Positions 16,582 to 23,887 of a DNA stretch of 64,000 bases are shown in pieces. A program made the position numbers and the translations under genes. How positions within the stretch are numbered: position 1 is the stretch's first letter; the number at the start of each line of letters is the position of its first letter. Under the pieces are notes generated by a model. It saw only the letters and a list, made by a program, of their open reading frames with translations, made no database searches and had not been told where the DNA came from. Source of the stretch: Cellulomonas xylanilytica (GTDB taxonomy: Bacteria > Actinomycetota > Actinomycetes > Actinomycetales > Cellulomonadaceae); assembly GCF_007989805.1 (NCBI RefSeq), contig NZ_BJUB01000016.1:1-64000 (forward strand), read 5' to 3'.

Positions 16582-17178
16582 TTACGCCGCCGCTCCGACG
16601 CGCGTCTCGAGGTCCAGGAGCGTGAGCTTGGCCGCGGCTCCGCCGGCGTACTGGCCGGGCGTGCCGTCCGAGCGGACCACGCGGTGGCACGGCAGCACCA
16701 CGGGCAGCGGGTTGAGGGCGCACGCGGTGCCGACCGCCCGCACCGCCCGAGGGCTCCCCGCCAGGCCGGCCATCTGCGCGTAGCTGGCGGTGCGCCCGTA
16801 CGCGATGTCGGGCAGGTGCAGGACGACGTCACGGCGGAACCCGCGCAGCAGCTGCAGGTCGAGCGGCAGGTCGAAGGCGGTCCGCCGGCCGGCGAAGTAC
16901 TCGTCGAGCTCGCGTGCGGCGTCGTCGAGCTGTCCGGGTGCCTCGAGGACCCGCGGGCTGACCTGCTGGGCGAGCGTGGTCAGGACGGCCTCGTGGTCCT
17001 GGACCCCGAAGGCCACGCGGACCAGCCCGGCAGGCGTGCGTGCCAGCAGGAGCGGCCCGACCGGGCTGTCCACCGTCCGGTAGGCGACGTCGAGCAGGCC
17101 GTCGGCGGCTGCCCGTGCGACGAGGGTGGCGCGCAGACGCCGGAGATCGGTGTCGGCCACGTCCGGGAGGTAGGTCAT
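16582..17178 (-). CDS. ogt: Methylated-DNA--protein-cysteine methyltransferase
   Basis: Suicide repair protein that removes methyl from O6-methylguanine. The 198 residues end in the DNA-binding/active-site domain: acceptor cysteine C164 in PLPVVLPCHRVV, with YGRTASYAQMAGLAGSPRAVRAVG before it holding the arginine-finger helix. The N-terminal domain (about 30-105) has no Ada-type zinc or AraC domain. ATG 17178 overlaps the sigma-factor stop (ATGA), so it is translationally coupled to that gene. Confidence 0.92.
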   Translation of the reverse strand: MTYLPDVADTDLRRLRATLVARAAADGLLDVAYRTVDSPVGPLLLARTPAGLVRVAFGVQDHEAVLTTLAQQVSPRVLEAPGQLDDAARELDEYFAGRRTAFDLPLDLQLLRGFRRDVVLHLPDIAYGRTASYAQMAGLAGSPRAVRAVGTACALNPLPVVLPCHRVVRSDGTPGQYAGGAAAKLTLLDLETRVGAAA

Positions 17179-17657
17179 GACTGCTCCTGGTCGATCGTCG
17201 GGTAGGTCCGCCGCAGGGTGGCGACGCCGTCGGAGCCGGCGCGGCGGGCAGCGGCGGCGGTGCCACCGACGAGCGCGGCGACGTCGTCGTAGGGCAGCCC
17301 GCCGAGGTGGTGGTAGGCGACGACCTGCCGCTGCTTGGTGGGCAGCGCGGCGATCGCCGCCCACAGGTCCAGGTCCCGGCCCTGCGGAGGCAGCACCCGG
17401 TCCGGCACGTCGGCCACGGGCACCGCGTGCCGGGCGGCGCGACGCACGACGTCGATCGCCTTGCGGTGCGCGATGGTGACGAGCCAGGCCTCGACGTTGG
17501 CGTCGGCCGGCAGGTCCGGGTAGGCGCGCAGGGCGGCCAGGAACGTCTCCGACCAGGCGTCGTCCGCGTCGACCGGCCCGACCACCGCGCGGCAGACGCG
17601 CAGGACCGTCGGGCCGTGCACGACGACCACGCGCTCGAAGGGTTGCTTCACCGTCAC
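17175..17657 (-). CDS. ECF-type RNA polymerase sigma factor
   Basis: 160 residues with only sigma regions 2 and 4. Region 2 spans about 12-75 (DADDAWSETFLAALRAYPDL, VEAWLVTIAHRKAID, the -10-binding helix). Region 4 covers about 95-150 (ALPTKQRQVVAYHHLGGLPYDDVAALVG). No anti-sigma gene adjoins; the coupled partner is ogt. This sigma-ogt pairing recurs in actinobacteria, but the signal it answers is unknown. It might drive alkylation repair, by analogy with Ada, which is inference. GTG 17657; a second GTG two codons on is possible. Confidence 0.85.
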   Translation of the reverse strand: MTVKQPFERVVVVHGPTVLRVCRAVVGPVDADDAWSETFLAALRAYPDLPADANVEAWLVTIAHRKAIDVVRRAARHAVPVADVPDRVLPPQGRDLDLWAAIAALPTKQRQVVAYHHLGGLPYDDVAALVGGTAAAARRAGSDGVATLRRTYPTIDQEQS

Positions 17658-17701
17658 AGTGTGCAGACGCGCCGGGTCTCCCGGGTGTGAGGTCGGGCTC
17701 C

Positions 17702-17716
17702 TACAGTGGCCCGATG
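17702..17716 (+). promoter_or_regulatory. Putative leaderless promoter of the pirin gene
   Basis: TACAGT (17702-17707) is a good -10, six bases before ATG 17714. No ribosome site is visible. This indicates a leaderless transcript like that proposed for mqo. Confidence 0.45.
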
Positions 17717-18694
17717 ACGAACCTCGAGGTGCGGCCGGTGCCCGAGCTCTGCGACCTGGTGCCGTCCCTCGGTCCCGTGGTGGAGCTGCACGAGGCTCGC
17801 GACGTCCCGCTGGGCGGCGTGCGGGCGATGCGCGTGCGCAGGACGCTCCCGCAGCGCGCCCTGCCGATGGTCGGTGCCTGGTGCTTCCTCGACGAGTTCG
17901 GCCCGCAGCACGTGGACATGCGGGTGCTCCCCCACCCGCACACCGGTCTGCAGACGGTGACGTGGCCCGTCGCCGGCGAGATCCTGCACCGGGACAGCGT
18001 CGGCTCCGAGGCGGTGGTGCGGCCCGGTCAGCTCAACCTCATGACGGCCGGGCGCGGTGTGTCCCACTCGGAGTTCTCGCTCGGTGCGCAGCCGTTGCTG
18101 CACGCGGTGCAGCTGTGGGTGGCGCTGCCCGACGGGGTGGCCCAGGGCGCTGCGGGCTTCGAGCAGGTGAGCGACCTGCCGGTGTGGGAGGCGCCCCGCG
18201 CGCGGGCCACGGTGTTCGTCGGTGACCTCGACGGCACCTGGTCGCGGGCCCACGTGCACACCCCCCTGCTCGGTGCGGAGGTCGTGCTGGACGCGCACGC
18301 GGACGTCGAGATCCCGCTGGTGCGCGGCTTCGAGCACACCGTTCTCCTGCTCGGCGGGACGGCGGAGGTCGCCGGCACGCCGCACACCACCAGCGGGCTG
18401 CTCTACCTCGGCGACGGACGCGACCACGTGCGGGTCACGTCGCACGACGGTGCCCGCCTGCTGCTGCTGGGCGGCGCACCGTTCGCGCACGACCTGGTGA
18501 TGTGGTGGAACTTCGTCGGCCGGACGCACGCCGACATCGCCCAGGCGCGTGCCGACTGGGAGTCCGACGGACGAGCGGACCGCTTCGGCGTCGTCGCCGG
18601 CCACGACGGGGCCCGCATCCCCGCACCCGAGCTGCCCAACATCCGGCTCCAGCCGCGCCGCCGCCTGCCCCGGACCCCGAAGGAGCCGTCGTGA
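17714..18694 (+). CDS. Pirin family bicupin protein
   Basis: 326 residues with the pirin fold of two cupin barrels. Metal ligands fall in the N-terminal cupin: HPHTGLQTVTWP (H-x-H) and GRGVSHSEFS, the usual H-H-H-E iron set. The sequence FLDEFGPQHVDMRVLPHPHT is the family signature. Bacterial pirins include quercetin dioxygenases and redox-sensing co-regulators; which applies is unknown. It is first in a two-gene operon, its stop overlapping the YbaK start. Confidence 0.88.
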   Translation: MTNLEVRPVPELCDLVPSLGPVVELHEARDVPLGGVRAMRVRRTLPQRALPMVGAWCFLDEFGPQHVDMRVLPHPHTGLQTVTWPVAGEILHRDSVGSEAVVRPGQLNLMTAGRGVSHSEFSLGAQPLLHAVQLWVALPDGVAQGAAGFEQVSDLPVWEAPRARATVFVGDLDGTWSRAHVHTPLLGAEVVLDAHADVEIPLVRGFEHTVLLLGGTAEVAGTPHTTSGLLYLGDGRDHVRVTSHDGARLLLLGGAPFAHDLVMWWNFVGRTHADIAQARADWESDGRADRFGVVAGHDGARIPAPELPNIRLQPRRRLPRTPKEPS

Positions 18695-19176
18695 CCGACC
18701 TCTCCCACCTGCCCGCCCGGTCCCAGGTCGTCGCCGCCGCGCTCGCCGACGCCGGGGTGCTCGGCGAGGTCGTCGAGCTGCCCGACTCCGCGCGCACGGC
18801 GGCCGAGGCCGCGGCGGCGCTGGGCACGGAGGTGGGGGCGATCGCCAACAGCCTGGTCTTCTGGGCCGACGACCGGCCGCTGCTTGTGCTGACCTCCGGG
18901 AGGCATCGCGTGGACACCGTGGCGCTGGCCCGCCTGCTCGGCCGGGCGCACATCGGGCGCGCGACGCCCGAGCAGGTCCGGGCGGCCACCGGCCAGGCGA
19001 TCGGCGGCGTGGCGCCCCTCGGGCACCCGGGACGCGTCGAGACCGTCGTCGACGTGGCGCTCGCCGACTACCCGCAGGTCTGGGCGGCCGGCGGCACGCC
19101 GCACACCATCTTCCCGACGACGTTCGACGAGCTGGTGCGGATCACCGGCGGCGCCGCGCTCGTGGTCGGCGACTGA
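18691..19176 (+). CDS. YbaK/EbsC family aminoacyl-tRNA deacylase
   Basis: 161 residues. GTG 18691 overlaps the pirin TGA and has AGGAG nine bases upstream. Family features: TAAEAAAALGTEVGAIANSLVF near the start, a lysine-poor loop, and GGVAPLGHPGRVETVVDVAL then AGGTPHTIFPTTFDELVRIT. YbaK/ProX-type proteins hydrolyse mischarged tRNA such as Cys-tRNA-Pro. Actinobacterial free-standing members are poorly characterised, so the substrate is open. Cytoplasmic. Confidence 0.87.
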   Translation: MTDLSHLPARSQVVAAALADAGVLGEVVELPDSARTAAEAAAALGTEVGAIANSLVFWADDRPLLVLTSGRHRVDTVALARLLGRAHIGRATPEQVRAATGQAIGGVAPLGHPGRVETVVDVALADYPQVWAAGGTPHTIFPTTFDELVRITGGAALVVGD

Positions 19177-19225
19177 GCAGCGCACACTGAGCCAGCCCGC
19201 ACACCAGCCCGACGAAGGGGACCAC

Positions 19226-20899
19226 GTGGAGGACGCTTCCACCCGCAAGCCCGTGCTGCTGACGGTCGACGACGACCCCGCGGTGTCGCGCTCCGTGGCC
19301 CGCGACCTGCGACGCCGCTACGGCGACACGTACCGCGTGGTCCGTGCCGACTCGGGCACGCTCGCCCTCGACGCGCTGCGGGAGCTGCGCCTGCGCGGCG
19401 ACCAGGTGGCGGTGCTGCTGGCCGACCACCGGATGCCGGGGATGACGGGCATCGAGTTCCTCGAGCAGGCGATGGACATCTACCCGCAGGCCCGCCGCGT
19501 GCTGCTGACCGCGTACGCCGACACCGACGTCGCCATCGACGCGGTGAACGTGGTGGACCTCGACCACTACCTGCTCAAGCCGTGGGACCCGCCGGAGGAG
19601 AAGTTCTACCCGGTGCTCGACGCGCAGCTCGAGGCGTGGACCGCGAACCCGCCGAGGGCGGTGCCCGAGACCAAGCTCGTCGGCCACCGGTGGTCCGCGC
19701 GGTCGTCGGAGGTGCGCGAGTTCCTGGCCCGCAACCAGGTGCCGTACCGCTGGTACACCAGCGACAGCCCGGAGGGGCAGGTCCTGCTGGACGTGGCGGG
19801 AGCGGACGGGTCGTCGCTGCCGGTCGTCGTGACGAGCGAGGGCGGGGTGCTCGTGGCGCCGAGCGACGGCGAGCTGGCCGAGCACGTCGGCCTGTCGGTG
19901 AACCCGTCGGAACGCTTCTACGACCTGGTTGTCATCGGCGGCGGCCCGGCGGGCCTGAGCGCCGCGCTGTACGGCGCCTCCGAGGGCCTGCGGACCGCGC
20001 TCGTCGAGCGGACCGCGACGGGCGGGCAGGCGGGGCAGAGCTCACGCATCGAGAACTACCTCGGCTTCCCCGACGGCGTCTCCGGGGCGCAGCTGACCGA
20101 GCGGGCGCGCCGGCAGGCCCTGAAGTTCGGCGCCGAGATCGTCATGACGCGCGACGCCGTCGCGCTCGAGGTGCGGGGTGCCGCGCGGTCGGTGCGGTTC
20201 GACGACGGCAGCACCGTCGACGCGCACACCGTGATCGTGGCCAGCGGGGTCGCCTACCGGGAGCTCGCCGGTCCGGGGATCGGCGCCCTGACCGGCCGCG
20301 GGGTGTACTACGGCTCCGCCCTCACGGAGGCGACCGCCTGCCAGGACGAGCACATCTACGTGGTCGGCGGTGCCAACTCGGCCGGGCAGGCCGCGATGTA
20401 CCTGTCCCGCCACGCGAAGACGGTGACGCTGGTGGTGCGCGCGGGCTCGCTGGACCAGTCGATGTCGCGGTACCTCGTGGAGCAGGTGGAGCAGAACGAC
20501 CGGATCCGCGTCCGCACGCGCAGCGAGGTGGTCGAGGCCGTGGGCGACGACCACCTCGAACGGATCGTGCTGCGGGACACGGTCACCGGTGAGCAGGAAT
20601 CGGTGGACACCGGCTGGTTGTTCGTGTTCATCGGGGCTGCACCCCTGACCACGTGGCTGGACGGCACCGTGACCCGTGACGACCACGGGTTCGTCCGCGC
20701 CGGGCACGACCTGCTGGTCGAGGGCAAGGTGCCCGACTCGTGGCCGCTCGACCGACCTCCGTACCACCTGGAGACGAGCGTCCCCGGGGTCTTCGCGGCC
20801 GGCGACGTGCGCGCCGAGTCCGCCAAGCGCGTGGCGTCCGCCGTGGGCGAGGGCGCCATGGCCGTGATGCTCGTCCACCGCTACCTGGAGCAGCTGTGA
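19226..20899 (+). CDS. Response regulator-glutaredoxin-like-thioredoxin reductase-like fusion
   Basis: 557 residues in three parts. 1-125 is a receiver domain with acid pocket (TVDDD), phosphoacceptor D67 (LLADHRMPG), T95 and K118 (YLLKPW). About 155-225 looks like a glutaredoxin fold (VGHRWSARSSEVREFLARN, then LPVVVTSEGGVL with a cis-Pro-like site), but SARS stands where CPYC should be. About 232-557 is the thioredoxin-reductase flavoprotein: FAD motif VVIGGGPAGLSAAL, GGQAGQSSRIENY, NADPH motif VVGGANSAGQAAMYLSRHA and GVFAAGDVRAE. Its redox CxxC, expected just before the NADPH motif, is replaced by GSAL. FAD and NAD(P)H binding look intact, thiol chemistry does not. GTG 19226 with GAAGGGG upstream; coupled to the kinase gene. 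Confidence 0.88.
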   Translation: MEDASTRKPVLLTVDDDPAVSRSVARDLRRRYGDTYRVVRADSGTLALDALRELRLRGDQVAVLLADHRMPGMTGIEFLEQAMDIYPQARRVLLTAYADTDVAIDAVNVVDLDHYLLKPWDPPEEKFYPVLDAQLEAWTANPPRAVPETKLVGHRWSARSSEVREFLARNQVPYRWYTSDSPEGQVLLDVAGADGSSLPVVVTSEGGVLVAPSDGELAEHVGLSVNPSERFYDLVVIGGGPAGLSAALYGASEGLRTALVERTATGGQAGQSSRIENYLGFPDGVSGAQLTERARRQALKFGAEIVMTRDAVALEVRGAARSVRFDDGSTVDAHTVIVASGVAYRELAGPGIGALTGRGVYYGSALTEATACQDEHIYVVGGANSAGQAAMYLSRHAKTVTLVVRAGSLDQSMSRYLVEQVEQNDRIRVRTRSEVVEAVGDDHLERIVLRDTVTGEQESVDTGWLFVFIGAAPLTTWLDGTVTRDDHGFVRAGHDLLVEGKVPDSWPLDRPPYHLETSVPGVFAAGDVRAESAKRVASAVGEGAMAVMLVHRYLEQL

Positions 20900-22407
20900 C
20901 CACGACGGAACCGACGGTCGACCCGACCGCAGACGTGCTGGCGACGACGACGCGTACCCACCTGGCGTGCGACATCGACGAGCTGCGGCGCCTCTTCCTG
21001 TTCGAGCACCTGAGCGACGAGCAGCTCCTCTGGCTGTGCTCGCACGGGCACGTCGAGCACATCGAGCCGGGCGTGCTCTACCGCGAGGGCGACCCCGCGA
21101 CCGACTTCTACGTGCTGCTCGAGGGCTCGCTGGCGATGTACCGCCGCGTGGGTGCCGACGACGTGGAGATCTCCCGCACGGGTCAGGTGGGCGTGTACGC
21201 CGGCGCGTGGGGCGCGTACCTGGGTGACCGGGTGCCCCAGACGTACGCGCAGACGCTGCGCGTGCTGGAGCCGTCCCGGTACTACGTGCTCGCCGCCGCC
21301 GACTTCGCCTCCTTCATGACGGACTGGTTCCCGATGGCCGTCCACCTGCTGGAGGGGCTCTTCTTCGGCCAGCAGAGCACGCAGGCCGCGACCGGTCAGC
21401 GGGAGCGCCTGCTGGCGCTCGGGTCCCTGTCCGCGGGTCTGACGCACGAGCTGAACAACCCCGCGGCCGCCGCGACCCGCGCGACCGCGACCCTGCGCGA
21501 GCGCGTCGCGGGCATGCGGCACAAGCTCGCGCTCATCGCGTCCGGACCCTACGACCGCGAGCAGCTGGCGCAGATCATCCACCTGCAGGAGAAGGCGGTC
21601 GCCGCCCTCGCCGAGGCGCGGGCGTCCGACGTGGTGCCGTCGGTGATGGAGGTCTCCGACCTCGAGGACGCGCTCGGTGAGTGGATGGACGACCGCGACA
21701 TCGCGGGCGGGTGGGAGCTCGCGCCCAGCTTCGCCGCCGCCGGGCTGGGCACCGCCTGGCTCGACATGGTGGCGTCCTGCGTGGGTCCGCAGGTGCTCGA
21801 GGGCGCCGTCCGGTGGCTGGCGTACACCCTCGAGACCGAGTCGCTGATGAACGAGGTCGAGGACGCCACCGGGCGGATCTCCGCACTCGTGGGCGCGGCC
21901 AAGCAGTACTCGCAGATCGGCCGCGCACCCGACCAGACCGTCGACATCCACGAGCTGCTCGACAGCACCGTCACGATGCTCGAGCGCCAGCTGGGCGACG
22001 GCATCACGGTGGTGAAGGACTACGACCGGACGCTGCCCCCCATCCACGTGTTCGGAGCCGAGCTCAACCAGGTGTGGACCAACCTCATCGACAACGCGGC
22101 GCAGGCGATGGCCGACGAGCCGGACGGGTCCAAGACGCTGACCCTGACCACGCGGCGCGTCGACGACTGGCTCGAGGTGGAGGTCGCCGACACCGGTCCG
22201 GGCATCCCGGACGACGTCGTCGGCCGGATCTTCGAGCCGTTCTTCACCACCAAGCCGGTCGGGTCGGGGACGGGCCTCGGGCTCGACATCTCGTGGCGGA
22301 TCGTGGTCGGCAAGCACCACGGTGACCTGACCGTGCGGTCGGTCCCCGGCGACACCCGCTTCCTCGTCCGGCTGCCCTACTCCCCCACGGAAGGACCCAC
22401 GCCATGA
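20896..22407 (+). CDS. Cyclic-nucleotide-binding-domain sensor histidine kinase
   Basis: 503 residues. About 25-150 is a cNMP-binding-type beta roll (FEHLSDEQLLWLCSHGHVEHI, REGDPATDFYVLLEGSLAMY). A long helical part follows with the phosphorylated histidine H184 in LSAGLTHELNNP, then the HATPase (about 365-500): N-box ELNQVWTNLIDNAAQAM, DTGPGIPDD, FEPFFTTKPVGSGTGLGLDI. No membrane segment, so a soluble kinase. GTG 20896 overlaps the stop of the receiver-flavoprotein gene, the obvious phosphorylation partner. The bound ligand is unknown; the beta roll may sense something other than cAMP. Confidence 0.9.
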   Translation: MTTTEPTVDPTADVLATTTRTHLACDIDELRRLFLFEHLSDEQLLWLCSHGHVEHIEPGVLYREGDPATDFYVLLEGSLAMYRRVGADDVEISRTGQVGVYAGAWGAYLGDRVPQTYAQTLRVLEPSRYYVLAAADFASFMTDWFPMAVHLLEGLFFGQQSTQAATGQRERLLALGSLSAGLTHELNNPAAAATRATATLRERVAGMRHKLALIASGPYDREQLAQIIHLQEKAVAALAEARASDVVPSVMEVSDLEDALGEWMDDRDIAGGWELAPSFAAAGLGTAWLDMVASCVGPQVLEGAVRWLAYTLETESLMNEVEDATGRISALVGAAKQYSQIGRAPDQTVDIHELLDSTVTMLERQLGDGITVVKDYDRTLPPIHVFGAELNQVWTNLIDNAAQAMADEPDGSKTLTLTTRRVDDWLEVEVADTGPGIPDDVVGRIFEPFFTTKPVGSGTGLGLDISWRIVVGKHHGDLTVRSVPGDTRFLVRLPYSPTEGPTP

Positions 22408-22748
22408 CCGAGACCGCCATCGACCCGACGGTGCCGCCCAGCGGGACGGGCTGCCTGGAGTGCGACGCCACCGACGGCTGGTGGTTCCACCTGCGCCGCT
22501 GCGCCACCTGCGGCCACGTGGGGTGCTGCGACACGTCGCCCTCGCAGCACGCGACCGCCCACTTCCGCGAGACGGGGCACCCGGTGATGCGCACGTTCGA
22601 GCCCGGCGAGGACTGGTTCTGGGACTACACCTCGGACGACTACGCGCAGGGCCCGGCGCTCGCCGCACCCGAGCACCGCCCTGTCGAGCAGACCGTCCCC
22701 GGACCCGCCGGGCGCGTCCCCGACGACTGGCGCAGCCGCCTGCACTGA
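22404..22748 (+). CDS. UBP-type zinc-finger protein
   Basis: 114 residues, ATG 22404 overlapping the kinase stop. The zinc-binding UBP fold is nearly the whole protein: C17 and C20 (GCLECDATDG), WWFHLRRCATCGHVGCCD, then SQHATAHFRETGHPVMRTFE. In eukaryotes this fold reads the free C-terminus of ubiquitin; bacteria of this group lack canonical ubiquitin, so it must bind something else, perhaps the partner proteins. It is third in a tightly coupled operon with the REC-flavoprotein and kinase. Confidence 0.87.
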   Translation: MTETAIDPTVPPSGTGCLECDATDGWWFHLRRCATCGHVGCCDTSPSQHATAHFRETGHPVMRTFEPGEDWFWDYTSDDYAQGPALAAPEHRPVEQTVPGPAGRVPDDWRSRLH

Positions 22749-22887
22749 CGCGCTCGACGCGCTGCGCGCCGCGACCTGACATACGCTGCGGGTCGCATCT
22801 GCGGGCCCCCCGGCCCGACCACACCGGGCTCGGCGACGAGCCCACGGAGAGCTCAGGCCCCGCGTGCGGGGCGTCGTGGAGGTCGTC

Positions 22888-23874
22888 GTGCCCACCCCTC
22901 ATCCCAGACCCGCGCAGGTCGGCCGCTTCGAGTACACGGCGTCCACGGGCCGCTGGTGGTGGTCGGACGGGATGTTCCAGATCCACGGCATGTCGCCCGG
23001 GGACGTCGTGCCCACCCTGGCGATCATGTCGCGCCACATCCACCCCGACGACCGCGGCCGCGTCCTGGACACCCTGGGTCAGTGCGGCGTGGACGGCAAG
23101 CCGTTCGGCTGCCAGTACCGGCTGCTGGACCTGAGCGGCGCGCAGAGGTTCGTCACGCTCACCGGGGCCGGTGGCTCGGACGACGACGCCCTGCGCACCG
23201 TCAGCGGGTTCCTCGTCGACACCACGGCGGCGCAGCGGGACGCCGTCGCGCACCAGGTCAACGAGGAGCTCACGCAGGCGTTGCGCTCGCACGCCGTCAT
23301 CGACCAGGCCAAGGGCGCGTTCATGCTCGGCTACGGCATCGACGGCGACGCGGCGTTCGAGCTGCTGCGGTGGGGCTCCCAGCAGCGCAACGTCCGGCTC
23401 CTGACGCTCGCGGAACGGCTCGTGGCAGCAGTCGAGTCGGGTGGCGGGCTCGGCTCGGACACGCGCCAGCGGCTCGACGACTTCTACTTCGCGAGCCTGC
23501 AGGACGGCGTCCCCGAGCAGCCCGTCGCCCGCACCACCCCCGGTCTCGACATCACGTTCGACACCTCCGGCGACGAGCCCGTCGTGCGGGTCGAGGGTCC
23601 GGTGGACCTGGCGACGGCGCACGAGCTCACCGCAGCGGTCACCCAGCTCATGATCAAGGCCCGGGAGGTGGGTGCGATGGTCGTCGACCTGCGCCAGGTC
23701 ACCCACCTGGGGTCCGTCGGTGTCTCGGCGCTCAGCGCGGCCCACCGGCGCAGCGCGGCCGCAGGTGTGAAGATGCGTATCGTGCTCTCCCCCGGCACCA
23801 GCCTCGGCCTGGCGGGAGCCCACGGCCTCGACGTCGTCAGCGCGGCGGCGGACCAGCCGACACCGAGCAGCTGA
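22888..23874 (+). CDS. PAS-ANTAR-STAS signalling protein
   Basis: 328 residues. Start GTG 22888 is chosen because GGAGG (22878-22882) lies just upstream; earlier in-frame GTGs lie on or before it. Domains: PAS about 8-112 (WWWSDGMFQIHGMSPGDVV, HIHPDDRGRVLD); ANTAR RNA-binding helices about 130-200 (SHAVIDQAKGAFMLGYGI, AAFELLRWGSQQRNVRL); STAS about 225-320 (VVRVEGPVDLATAHELTAAV, VVDLRQVTHLGSVGVSALS). The serine in LGSVGV would be the phosphorylated anti-anti-sigma site. It is 13 bases before the PP2C/HATPase/STAS gene, so one operon. A paralogue lies at 53882-54853. Confidence 0.87.
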   Translation: MPTPHPRPAQVGRFEYTASTGRWWWSDGMFQIHGMSPGDVVPTLAIMSRHIHPDDRGRVLDTLGQCGVDGKPFGCQYRLLDLSGAQRFVTLTGAGGSDDDALRTVSGFLVDTTAAQRDAVAHQVNEELTQALRSHAVIDQAKGAFMLGYGIDGDAAFELLRWGSQQRNVRLLTLAERLVAAVESGGGLGSDTRQRLDDFYFASLQDGVPEQPVARTTPGLDITFDTSGDEPVVRVEGPVDLATAHELTAAVTQLMIKAREVGAMVVDLRQVTHLGSVGVSALSAAHRRSAAAGVKMRIVLSPGTSLGLAGAHGLDVVSAAADQPTPSS

Positions 23875-23887
23875 GGAGGCACCGCGG

